From: Fidelibacterota bacterium
Lineage (GTDB): Bacteria > Fidelibacterota > JAANXI01
Assembly (NCBI GenBank): GCA_018263365.1
Contig: JAANXI010000175.1
Coordinates: 1-32,751 of the forward strand
Length of the DNA: 32,751 bases
Direction of reading: 5' to 3'
Each line of letters starts with the position of its first letter. The stretch's first letter is position 1. The position numbers and the translations under genes are program-made. Shown here in pieces: positions 8,181 through 16,742 of the stretch. The notes under the pieces were generated by a model. That model did not search any database. It was not told the origin of the DNA and saw only the letters and a program-made list of their open reading frames with translations.

Positions 8181-9532
8181 TCACATGGGATGACATCCAG
8201 GCGTTGAAACCTCTCCGGACGCAAAATCTTCCGAAAGAGGAGTCGATTCGGGGCGCGGATATCGACAGCCGCCGAATGGACGAGGGCATGATTTTTATCG
8301 CCCGACGCGGCGAGGAGAGGGACGGGCATGAGTACATCCGCCCTGCCCTGCAGTCCGGCGCTGTCGCAGCGATCATAGAGCAACGGTGGTTTCAGGATGC
8401 AGAGGATATTAATGATCTCCCGTTAATCGTAGTAACCGATGCCGATCAGGCGCTTCGCGAGCTGGCAAAACAGGTGCGGAGCCGTTTTACCGGGCCGGTA
8501 CTCGGTATTACCGGGAGCAATGGTAAGACAACTACAAAAGAGATGGTGGATGAGGTACTCTCTGCGAAATATAACGTGCTTTCTACTCCCGGTAATTTTA
8601 ACAATCTCTGGGGATTGCCACTGGCAATTCTCCGCACGAAACCGGAGCACGACTTCTGGGTCCTGGAGCACGGGATGAACACCACCGGTGAAATCGCTGC
8701 CCTCTGCGATATTTCCAGGCCCACCTGTGGCCTTATCACCACCATCGCCGAAAGCCACACCAAATTTTTCAACTCACTGGATGAAATCGCAGCGGAGAAG
8801 CTCTCACTGTTTAACGCCGTACCATCTAATGGTGTGATTTTCAAAAACCGCGACAACCCGTATACCGCCAACTACTATTCCGAAAATAAGATCGCGATTA
8901 CCTACGGTACGGAGTCTAAAGCAAACTATACCGGACAGATTGCATCTGTCGACGCCTACAGTCGGGTTCAATGCCACATCGATAAAATCGGAAAGGTCAA
9001 ACTGCGTGTTCCCGGTATGTTCCAGCTGATAAATGCGCTTGCCGCCGCAACGGTCGGTTTGACTTTCGGCATCCCTGCGCCACAGGTTAAAGAACAACTG
9101 GAAAATTTCAGTGGTGTGCCCGGTCGCGTAAACATCCTCGAGAAAAGGCAGTGTACGGTTATCGACGATACGTATAATGCCAATCCATCATCAATGCGCG
9201 AGGCGGTTGATATCCTGGCAAAGATGCCGACCGGCAATCGCCGGATTGCTATCCTTGGCGATATGCTTGAGCTAAACAGCACCACTGAGCAGCATCATTA
9301 CGAAATCGGCGAATATCTGGCAAATCACCGCATAGATGTGGTTGTAGGTGTCGGCTCGCACTCCGAACATATTATTGAAGGGGTCCGGGAGCATTCCGAT
9401 GCGAGAACTTTCCATTTTCCGGACTATGCCGCCTGTATGGACCGGCTTGGAGACATTGTAAACGCCGGGGATATTGTTCTGGTCAAAGGCTCGCACGGGA
9501 TTCACCTCGAAAACGTGGTGGAGGCGCTCTGA
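8177..9532 (+). CDS. murF: UDP-MurNAc-tripeptide:D-Ala-D-Ala ligase MurF
   Basis: MurF completes the cytoplasmic UDP-MurNAc-pentapeptide by adding D-Ala-D-Ala. The sequence shows an N-terminal Mur ligase domain ('GADIDSRRMDEGMIFIA'), the ATP-binding 'GITGSNGKTTTKEMV', 'VLEHGMNTTGEIAAL', 'VPGRVNILE' and the C-terminal 'IDDTYNANPSSMREA' typical of MurF. Length 451 aa is normal. It overlaps murE by 4 nt and shares one base with mraY (TGATG), consistent with tight coupling. No ddl gene for making D-Ala-D-Ala is present in the window. Confidence 0.96.
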   Translation: MITWDDIQALKPLRTQNLPKEESIRGADIDSRRMDEGMIFIARRGEERDGHEYIRPALQSGAVAAIIEQRWFQDAEDINDLPLIVVTDADQALRELAKQVRSRFTGPVLGITGSNGKTTTKEMVDEVLSAKYNVLSTPGNFNNLWGLPLAILRTKPEHDFWVLEHGMNTTGEIAALCDISRPTCGLITTIAESHTKFFNSLDEIAAEKLSLFNAVPSNGVIFKNRDNPYTANYYSENKIAITYGTESKANYTGQIASVDAYSRVQCHIDKIGKVKLRVPGMFQLINALAAATVGLTFGIPAPQVKEQLENFSGVPGRVNILEKRQCTVIDDTYNANPSSMREAVDILAKMPTGNRRIAILGDMLELNSTTEQHHYEIGEYLANHRIDVVVGVGSHSEHIIEGVREHSDARTFHFPDYAACMDRLGDIVNAGDIVLVKGSHGIHLENVVEAL

Positions 9533-10635
9533 TGCTGTATCACCTGTTATATCCGCTGCGGGAGTATGTTTCCGGACTGAATATTTTCCAGTATATCACA
9601 TTCCGGGCCGGTGCGGCCGCAATCACTGCCTTGTTTATCGCATTTATTGTTGGACCGTGGATTATCAGGAAACTCCAGTCTCACAGCATCGGAGAGGAAA
9701 TCCGGAGGGAAGGCCCGGAAACGCATTACGAAAAACACGGCACGCCAACCATGGGAGGCCTCATTATCCTCCTGGCAACGGTCATCCCAACGCTCCTGTT
9801 CGCAAACCTGCAAAACATTTATATCTACATGATACTTCTGGCGACGGTCTGGATGGGGGGCATCGGGTTTTTGGACGATTACCTCAAGGTCGTAAAAAAG
9901 TTGCCTGACGGGCTGGTTGCCAAGTACAAACTTTTGGGACAGCTCACACTGGGGATCGTCATCGGAGCCTGGATTTATACCGAACCGGCCTTTGTCGATT
10001 TCCGGAGCGCCACTACTGTCCCCTTCTTCAAGAACCTGGAAATCGATTTCGGCTTTATGTACATCCCGGTGGTAGCAATGGTGATCGCTGGGACGTCCAA
10101 TGCGGTGAATCTTACCGACGGTTTGGACGGCCTGGCCACTGGACTGCTGGCAATCAGTACCCTGGCGTTTGCCGTCATCGCCTATATCTCCGGTCGGGTG
10201 GACTTCAGCGACTATCTGAACATCATTTATCTACCTGGAGCCGGAGAACTGACGATCTATTGTACCGCCCTCATGGGTGGCTTACTGGGATTCCTCTGGT
10301 TCAATGCGAATCCGGCGATGGTTTTTATGGGCGACACGGGAGCGCTGGCAGGTGGTGCGGCGCTGGGGACCATTGCGGTGTTGGTGCGTAAAGAACTATT
10401 GTTGGTCATCATCGGTGGACTATTTGTTGCGGAGGCCCTTTCTGTTATCATGCAAACGGCTTATTTCCGTTGGACGAAAAACCGCACCGGCACGGGAAAG
10501 CGGCTATTCAGAATGGCGCCGCTGCATCATCATTTTGAGCTGAAGGGCTGGAAGGAAAATCAGGTGGTAGTGCGTTTCTGGATCATTGGAATACTGCTGG
10601 CGTTGCTCTCGCTGACCACCTTCAAAATCAGGTGA
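9532..10635 (+). CDS. mraY: Phospho-MurNAc-pentapeptide transferase MraY
   Basis: MraY transfers phospho-MurNAc-pentapeptide to undecaprenyl phosphate, making lipid I at the inner membrane. It is a polytopic protein of about ten helices with the family's conserved cytoplasmic loops: 'GTPTMGG' (residues ~80-86), 'GFLDDYLKV' with the Asp pair, 'SNAVNLTDGLDGLA', 'VFMGDTGALAGGAALG' and the 'PLHHHFELKGW' triple-His loop. 367 aa is standard. The start shares a base with the murF stop codon and the end overlaps a GTG start of murD by 4 nt. Confidence 0.97.
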   Translation: MLYHLLYPLREYVSGLNIFQYITFRAGAAAITALFIAFIVGPWIIRKLQSHSIGEEIRREGPETHYEKHGTPTMGGLIILLATVIPTLLFANLQNIYIYMILLATVWMGGIGFLDDYLKVVKKLPDGLVAKYKLLGQLTLGIVIGAWIYTEPAFVDFRSATTVPFFKNLEIDFGFMYIPVVAMVIAGTSNAVNLTDGLDGLATGLLAISTLAFAVIAYISGRVDFSDYLNIIYLPGAGELTIYCTALMGGLLGFLWFNANPAMVFMGDTGALAGGAALGTIAVLVRKELLLVIIGGLFVAEALSVIMQTAYFRWTKNRTGTGKRLFRMAPLHHHFELKGWKENQVVVRFWIIGILLALLSLTTFKIR

Positions 10636-12022
10636 TTGCCATGCGACAACAAGACAAAATACAATCGCTTGAAAGCAGCCGGGTTATTGTGCTGGGCGCA
10701 CAGCGGAGCGGTCTGGCCGCCGCACAATTATTAAATCACTGGGGTGCCTCTGTTTTGATCTCGGATATCGCCACAGATGTCCTCTCGGAAGATGTTTTAC
10801 GCAAACTGGAGAGCATTGGCATCGAATATGAGCTTGGCGGACACTCGGAAAAGGTGTTTAATGCGGACCTGGTGATCGTTTCGCCCGGTATTCCGAACTC
10901 CGCATCGGTCATCAAGGATTTGGAAGTCAGACAGATTCCAATGATTTCAGAGGTGGAACTGGCGTCTTGGTTTGTGGATTCGCCGGTCATCGGAATTACA
11001 GGTTCCAACGGAAAAACGACAACGAGCACACTGGTGTCCCAGTTTCTCGATATCAAAGATACCGATCCAGCGCTTGTCGGTAATATTGGCAACCCGTTTG
11101 CCAATGAATTGCTGGATTATGATGAGAACGACTCAAAAAAAAAATTTTCGTAGTTGAAATGAGCAGCTTTCAGTTAGAACGGATACCGACCTTGCGACCG
11201 GATGTGGGAGTGATCCTGAACATCACTCCGGACCATCTCGATCGGTATGACTCCTTTGAGGCATATCGCGATGCGAAGATGAACATCACTGCGAATCAGA
11301 CTTCGGACGATATACTCGTTTACAATATGGACGATACCAATTTGACTCATATCAAAACAGATGCGCAATTAGTCGGATTTTCGATTGTTCCGGGGCGATC
11401 GAAGGCCGCATTCCGGTGGAACGGCGAACACATCGAATACAACGGAGAAAATCTCATGGTCTCCGCCGATTGTGCGCTGCGCGGGTCCCATAATCTGGCC
11501 AATATTCTCGCCGGGCTGAATGCCATTACTCCATTTATCACTCCGGGAAACACGGAGGAGTTCCTGGAGCATATCCAGAAGGTACTCCGGACATTCAGCG
11601 GCATCGAGCACCGGCTTGAGTACGTGGATACGGTTAATGGCGTCCAGTATTACAACGATTCCAAAGCCACGAACGTGGATGCGGTGAACTTCGCCATTTC
11701 CAGCTTCGATGAGCCGGTAATCCTGATTCTGGGTGGCTACGATAAAAACGGCGATTTCCCGCAGCTGATCCCGAATATCACAAAGCACGTGAAACACACC
11801 ATCGCCATTGGGAAAGCCCGGGGAATGATTCAGGAGGCTCTATCGATTGACGTAGATGTGGAAATGTGCGCCGATTTAGCAGAGGCAATTCAATCCGCTA
11901 CTGCAATCGCAAAATCCGGGGATGTGGTGCTCCTCTCCCCTGCCTGCGCCAGCTTCGATCAGTATGAGAACTACGAGCACAGAGGACGACACTTTAAGGA
12001 ACTGGTCAACGAAGTAGAATGA
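10632..12022 (+). CDS. murD: UDP-MurNAc-L-Ala:D-Glu ligase MurD, split by an apparent frameshift at an A10 run
   Basis: MurD adds D-glutamate to UDP-MurNAc-L-Ala. The first frame (10632-11153) carries 'VLGAQRSGLAAAQLL' and the P-loop 'GITGSNGKTTTSTLV'; it runs into a stop right after ten A's at 11135-11144. The second frame continues the protein from 'IFVVEMSSFQLE' through 'NDSKATNVDAV', 'LILGGYDKNGDF' and 'LLSPACASFDQYENYEHRG' to 12022. One extra A (A11) or a -1 slip joins them with no missing motif. Because the gene is essential, either the run is miscalled or slippage rescues it. The start is GTG 10632 (4-nt overlap with mraY) or ATG 10641. The 3' end overlaps ftsW by 4 nt. Confidence 0.9.
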
Positions 12023-13143
12023 TGCATAAACAGGCGACCTCATACGACCGCATGGTGTTCAGCGTCATCTTTATCCTGATCGGGATAGGGACTGTGATGC
12101 TGTACAGTTCCAGCTCCATGATCGCCGCGGAAAAGTACGGAAATTCCGGTTTTTTCCTTCAGCGCCACGCGATGCGACTACTCCTTGGGATGATTGCAAT
12201 GTTCATAATGATGCGCTTTGATTATCACAACCTGAAAAAGGTCTCTCCATTGATTTATGTCGGGAGCATACTGCTGCTGCTAATCACGCTGGGCTACTAC
12301 TGGTCGAACAATATCGATACCCCGGCCCGTTGGCTTCCGCTGGGATTTTTCAGCCTGCAGACCTCCGATGTGGCCAAGTACGGAATCATCATTTATCTGT
12401 CGGCCTATCTCAGCCGGCAGCAGGGGACAATCAGGTATTTCAAGCAGGGGCTGGGTCCTGCGCTCATTATGATAATGCTTTGTATCGGTCTGATTATCAT
12501 CCAGCCGGATTTCAGCACGGCGATCACCATTGGTATCATCGCCTTTTTCCTGCTCTTTCTCGGGCGCGCCAAGATTTGGCATTTGCTCTCCTTGGTTGGC
12601 GTGTTTGGCGTTGCAGCAATCGGTATAATTCTGAGTTCACCGTATAAACTGGAGCGCGTCAAAACATTTTTAAATCCAAGCAGCGACCTGGCCGATGCAG
12701 GTTATCAGATCCAGCAGTCGCTTATCAGCCTTGGCAACGGCGGCCTGTTCGGCATGGGGCTGGGCGACAGCTATGAGAAAAACCTCTTTCTCCCGGAGCC
12801 GCACACGGACTTCATCTTTGCGATTATCGGAGAGGAGCTGGGATTTATCGGCGCGGTGGCGGTCCTATTCCTCTTTCTGCTCTTCTTCCTGCAATCACTG
12901 CGGATTGCCCGGCAGTCGAAAGACCTGTTTGGGATGTATCTCGCAGCCGGTTTAAGCGCTGCTATTTTCATCTATGCGGTGATTCACGCCGGCGTGGTGA
13001 CCGGAATGCTGCCGACAACGGGGCTTCCGCTCCCGTTTATGAGTTACGGCGGCTCTCAGTTAGTAACAGGGATGGCTGCGGTCGGGGTGATTCTCAACAT
13101 TTCAAGCCAGCGCAAGATGAAAAAGGAATCGCCGGTATGGTAG
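12019..13143 (+). CDS. ftsW: Septal peptidoglycan glycosyltransferase FtsW (SEDS family)
   Basis: FtsW polymerises lipid II at the septum together with FtsI. The 374-residue product is a polytopic membrane protein with about ten helices. SEDS marks are clear: 'GTVMLYSSSS' in the first helix, 'ARWLPLGFFSLQTSDVAKYG', the large periplasmic loop with 'DAGYQIQQSLISLGNGGLFG', 'LPEPHTDFIFAIIGEELG', and 'GMLPTTGLPLPFMSYGGSQ' before the last helix. The order murD-ftsW-murG separates it from RodA. It overlaps murD by 4 nt (ATGA) and murG by 7 nt. Confidence 0.95.
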   Translation: MMHKQATSYDRMVFSVIFILIGIGTVMLYSSSSMIAAEKYGNSGFFLQRHAMRLLLGMIAMFIMMRFDYHNLKKVSPLIYVGSILLLLITLGYYWSNNIDTPARWLPLGFFSLQTSDVAKYGIIIYLSAYLSRQQGTIRYFKQGLGPALIMIMLCIGLIIIQPDFSTAITIGIIAFFLLFLGRAKIWHLLSLVGVFGVAAIGIILSSPYKLERVKTFLNPSSDLADAGYQIQQSLISLGNGGLFGMGLGDSYEKNLFLPEPHTDFIFAIIGEELGFIGAVAVLFLFLLFFLQSLRIARQSKDLFGMYLAAGLSAAIFIYAVIHAGVVTGMLPTTGLPLPFMSYGGSQLVTGMAAVGVILNISSQRKMKKESPVW

Positions 13144-14284
13144 CGCAGAACGGACCGATTCGGATAATGTTTGCAGGCGGCGGCACTGGCGGCCATCTCT
13201 ACCCCGCTATGCGTCTCGCAGAGGGGGCGCGGGTATTCGCCCAAAATCGCGGCTTACCGGATCCGGAAATTGCCTTCATCGGTAACGAAGATGGCCTTGA
13301 AGGGCGGATGCTCTCAGGCAAGGAAACCTTTTTCGCCATTGATGTCCAGAGCTTTCACCGGGGCAGTATCGCGACCATGATTACAAAGAATCTGGCATTC
13401 CTTGGAAAACTGCTGAAGAGTTATGTTCGGTCAAACGCCATCCTGGAAAAATTTGCTCCGGATATCATGGTTGGTACCGGCGGATACGTCAGCGGGCCGC
13501 CAGTCTATGCGGCGGCAAAGATGGAGATTCCGACGCTCATTCAGGAGCAGAATAGCTATCCAGGCGTAACAACGCGACTGCTTGCAAAGCACGCGCAGGA
13601 AATTCATGTGGCTTACGAGGAAGCAGCAGAGAGACTTGATAAAAAAAAAAGACAAAATTAACGGGTAATCCTGTCATGCAAATGCATCAGACCATCTCGC
13701 CGAATATTGCGAAGCAACATCTGGGCTTCGATCCGGAGAAGCCGCTGGTATTTATCCTGGGCGGCAGCCAGGGCGCTGAGTCCATCAACCGGCATATCGA
13801 GGAACATATTGACTGGTACACAACCCATGAAAAATTCTCTCTGCTCTGGCAGTGCGGCGAACGGAATCTTGAGAAATACATAGATTACGTCACGACGGAT
13901 GGCTCCATTCAGGTGAAGGGTTTTATCTACGAAATGGGTATGGCCTACTCTGCCAGCGATATCATTATTGCCAGGGCGGGCGCGCTTACGATCTCCGAAC
14001 TGGCAATTATCGGTAAGCCGGCCATTCTCATTCCGTTGCCGACAGCCGCCGCCAATCATCAATATCATAATGCCATGGGATACGCAAGTAATGGCGCGGC
14101 GATAGTTGTGGAGCAGGATGAACTCAAAAACGGCTTATTAGAACAATCTTTAACGGCTTTGTTAGAGACGGAAGCAAAGCGCGAGCGCATGTCCGGAAAG
14201 GCGCTGGAACACGCCAAGCCGGAAGCGACCCAGCAGATAGTTGAATCGATTTACGAATTAGCGGGATACGGCATCGATGTTTAG
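13137..14284 (+). CDS. murG: UDP-GlcNAc:lipid I GlcNAc transferase MurG, split by an apparent frameshift at an A10 run
   Basis: MurG converts lipid I to lipid II at the inner face of the membrane. The first frame (13137-13661) holds 'MFAGGGTGGHLYPAMRLAE' and 'GTGGYVSGPPVYAAA' with 'IQEQNSYPGVTTRLL'; it leaves frame at ten A's (13641-13650). The second frame carries the rest, beginning with the family's 'LTGNPV' phrase, then 'FILGGSQGAESIN', 'ARAGALTISELAIIGKPAILIPLP' in part, and ends at 14284. As in murD, A11 or a -1 slip restores one complete protein of about 382 residues. It overlaps ftsW by 7 nt and murC by 8 nt, so coupling is retained on both sides. Confidence 0.9.
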
Positions 14285-15656
14285 GAAATTCAAAAAAATA
14301 CACTTCATCGGGATTGGCGGGATCGGGATGAGCGGCATCGCTGAACTCCTGCTTAACCTCAATTTCGTGGTGACGGGTTCCGATCTCAAGATGTCGGAAA
14401 CGACGAGACACCTGGAGGAAAAAGGCGCCACGATTTTCGAAGGCCATGATCCGGATAATGTAAATCAGAGCGATGTAGTCGTTTACTCCTCTGCTGTTAC
14501 ACTGGACAATCCGGAGATCATTTCGGCGCAGGAACGGAAGATCCCGATCATCCGCCGCGCAGAGATGCTTGGTGAACTGCTCAAACTCAAGCTCTACAGC
14601 ATCGCGGTGGCCGGGACACACGGCAAAACGACCACCACTTCAATGGTCGGCAATATGATGACCGCCGGCGGTCTTGACCCGACGCTGATTATCGGCGGCA
14701 TTATTAAAAACCTGAAAAGCAATGCGCTGCTCGGTCAGGGTGATTACGTAGTGGCGGAAGCGGATGAGTTCGACCGGACATTCCTGAGCCTGACGCCAAC
14801 CATCGCCATTATCACCAATATTGAAAGGGAGCATCTTGACACCTACGAGGACCTGGAGGACCTGAAAAACGCATTTATCCGGTTCGCTAACAAGGTGCCC
14901 TTTTACGGTGTGGTGATCGCCTGCCTGGATGAGCCGAGCGTCCAGGATATTCTGCCCCGGATTTCCCGCCGGGTCATCTCTTACGGATTATCGCCCCAGG
15001 CGGATGTCCGGGCGGCGAATGTCTCCTTTTCCGAATCCGTTTCGAAGTTTGACATCTACATCCAAAATGAGAAATACGGGCGAATAACTTTGAATGTCCC
15101 CGGTGAACACAACATTAAAAACGCAACGGCAACCGTGGCCCTGGGTCTTGAACTGGGCATCGATTTCGAAGATATTAGAAGCGGCCTTGAATCGTATGAA
15201 ACGGTCAATCGGCGATTTGAATTTCGCGGGAAGCAGGACGATATCCTGTTCGTGGACGATTATGCGCATCACCCTACGGAGGTGCTCGCCACGCTGAATG
15301 CAGCAAAATCCGGCTGGAACCGGCGGGTGGTGGCCGTCTTTCAACCGCACTTATTTAGCAGAACGCGCGATTTCAAGGATGATTTTGGTAAGGCGTTCCT
15401 GCAGTCAGACGTGCTTTTTGTCACCGATGTCTACCCGTCCCGGGAAGAGCCGATTCCCGGCGTGACCGGACAGTTAATCGCTGACGCCGCGCGCGGCTTC
15501 GGGCATAAACAAGTGTTTTATATCGAAGAGAAGGAGCACCTCCCTCAGTCGGTGGCAAACGCGTTAGAGTCAGGTGATCTGGTTATCACTCTGGGAGCGG
15601 GCGACATCACGAAATACAACACGAAAATTCAGGAATACTACGAGAAGAATAATTAA
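14277..15656 (+). CDS. murC: UDP-MurNAc:L-alanine ligase MurC
   Basis: MurC starts stem-peptide synthesis by adding L-Ala to UDP-MurNAc. Motifs: 'HFIGIGGIGMSGIAELLL' at the N-terminus, 'VAGTHGKTTTTSMV' as P-loop (residues ~109-122), 'EADEFDRTFL', 'NIEREHLDTY', 'NRRFEFRGKQDDILFVDDYAHHP' in part, and 'FQPHLFSRTRDF'. At 459 aa it is standard and unfused (no MurB or Ddl domain). It overlaps the murG end by 8 nt. A 106-nt gap with a large inverted repeat follows before ftsQ, the first real break in the cluster since mraZ. Confidence 0.97.
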   Translation: MFRKFKKIHFIGIGGIGMSGIAELLLNLNFVVTGSDLKMSETTRHLEEKGATIFEGHDPDNVNQSDVVVYSSAVTLDNPEIISAQERKIPIIRRAEMLGELLKLKLYSIAVAGTHGKTTTTSMVGNMMTAGGLDPTLIIGGIIKNLKSNALLGQGDYVVAEADEFDRTFLSLTPTIAIITNIEREHLDTYEDLEDLKNAFIRFANKVPFYGVVIACLDEPSVQDILPRISRRVISYGLSPQADVRAANVSFSESVSKFDIYIQNEKYGRITLNVPGEHNIKNATATVALGLELGIDFEDIRSGLESYETVNRRFEFRGKQDDILFVDDYAHHPTEVLATLNAAKSGWNRRVVAVFQPHLFSRTRDFKDDFGKAFLQSDVLFVTDVYPSREEPIPGVTGQLIADAARGFGHKQVFYIEEKEHLPQSVANALESGDLVITLGAGDITKYNTKIQEYYEKNN

Positions 15657-15666
15657 CTGAAAAATT

Positions 15667-15746
15667 CGGGGCAAGACGAATCCTCCGGAGGGCGAAACCG
15701 GCGTACGAGGCAAAGGGCTAACTTATCCGGAGGATTCCCCGCCCCG
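15667..15746. repeat. Long two-part inverted repeat between murC and ftsQ
   Basis: Outer arms CGGGGC (15667-15672) and GCCCCG (15741-15746) enclose inner arms GAATCCTCCGGA (15678-15689) and TCCGGAGGATTC (15726-15737), a perfect 12-bp stem with a 36-nt loop. There is no T-run, so it is not a simple terminator. The octamer GGCGAAAC occurs both in the loop (~15691) and just before the ftsQ start (~15754). It may be a structured leader for ftsQ or a small mobile-element remnant; it fills the site where murB or ddl often lies. Confidence 0.7.
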
Positions 15747-15762
15747 ATAAATTGGCGAAACG

Positions 15763-16521
15763 ATGGAATCCGAAAACATCAAAACTTATTTGACACGCCT
15801 CCTGACTGCAGTGCTGGTCGTCGGAATGGTGGGCGGGTTTGCGTATGGCGTGTTTAAATACGCCAAAGCGATTAACCTCTTTGGATTGGAGAAGGTTGTT
15901 GTCAGCGGCGCCTCCCTGATTCCGAATGAAAAAGTACTGGAATACACGGATCTTGAATTCGGCAGGTCACTGTTTGATTTGCCGCTGGATTCCATTCAAC
16001 AGCAAATTTCTCAGAACCCGTTTGTCCTGGCAGCACAGGCGAGCAGGCAGTTTCCGCGGACGCTCTTCATCGAAGTGCATGAGCGGGAACCGATTGCATA
16101 TATCAATCATTCGGAGTTCTCGTGTGTCGATGAGTACGGATATATCATGCCCCTGCCCCCTGCCGGACTGACACTCGAAATGCCGATTTTATCAGGATTT
16201 ACTGAAGACGATACGATCAAAACAGGCGGTGTGACCGGAAATCGCCGGGTGCAACACATGGTTGAGGTATTGACGGAGATACACAAAATCTATCCGCAAC
16301 TCTATCCGGAGATTTCGGAACTCGTCGCTGCGGGACAGCAATATACGCTGTACACGGCGGACAGCGCCACCCGCGTTTACCTCGGAGAAAATGACTTACA
16401 CCACAAGGTCCGTTTACTGGAAACGTTCTGGGATACTATCGGACAAAAACGCACCTGGGCAGACTACGAATACATAGATCTCCGCTATAAGAAACAGATA
16501 ATCGTGCGCGAACGAACGTAA
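15763..16521 (+). CDS. ftsQ: Cell division protein FtsQ/DivIB
   Basis: FtsQ is the bitopic divisome scaffold that recruits FtsB-FtsL. The 252-residue product has a short cytoplasmic tail, a transmembrane helix at about residues 10-30 (LLTAVLVVGMVGGFAYGVF), a POTRA domain at about 37-108 ('LEKVVVSGASLIPNEKVLEY', ending 'FPRTLFIEVHEREPIAYI') and the FtsQ beta domain ('CVDEYGYIMPLP', ending 'YIDLRYKKQIIVRE', the usual closing phrase). Its start codon lies 17 nt beyond the inverted repeat and lacks a strong ribosome-binding site. Placement between murC and ftsA supports the name. Confidence 0.93.
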   Translation: MESENIKTYLTRLLTAVLVVGMVGGFAYGVFKYAKAINLFGLEKVVVSGASLIPNEKVLEYTDLEFGRSLFDLPLDSIQQQISQNPFVLAAQASRQFPRTLFIEVHEREPIAYINHSEFSCVDEYGYIMPLPPAGLTLEMPILSGFTEDDTIKTGGVTGNRRVQHMVEVLTEIHKIYPQLYPEISELVAAGQQYTLYTADSATRVYLGENDLHHKVRLLETFWDTIGQKRTWADYEYIDLRYKKQIIVRERT

Positions 16522-16637
16522 GGGTGAAGGTTTATGAGAGGTGTTGGGTATAGGGTAAAAAGGTATAAGGAAAACGGAAGTGGGAGGTTGGAAGCTGTAA
16601 CACTACATCACGGAAACGGCTTTTTACCTGACCACGT

Positions 16638-16669
16638 GAATACTCGAACACCTGAACACTGTGTTAACC
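16638..16669. repeat. 8-bp periodic degenerate tandem repeat (locus 1)
   Basis: The stretch reads in steps of eight: GAATACTC, GAACACCT, GAACACTG, TGTTAACC. It belongs to a dispersed family with a NAACACTN unit, also found at 20322-20360, 27211-27250 and 31839-31887. It lies in the 221-nt ftsQ-ftsA spacer, which has no convincing gene. Confidence 0.6.
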
Positions 16670-16742
16670 AATATGCGCTGGGCCATGTGATACAGGCTAA
16701 AAGATTTAGAGAGAATATCAGACAGTACATCAGGATTCAATT

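Noticed and set aside
11159..12022. Independent second gene starting at the ATG within murD
   Set aside because: It lacks the ATP-binding domain and begins inside the 'VVEMSSFQLE' motif, so it is the continuation of MurD.
13641..13655. Classical dnaX-type A AAA AAG ribosomal slip site in murG
   Set aside because: The G falls in the second position of a zero-frame codon, so the heptamer is not in the required phase, and I see no strong downstream stem; A AAA AAA slipping remains possible.
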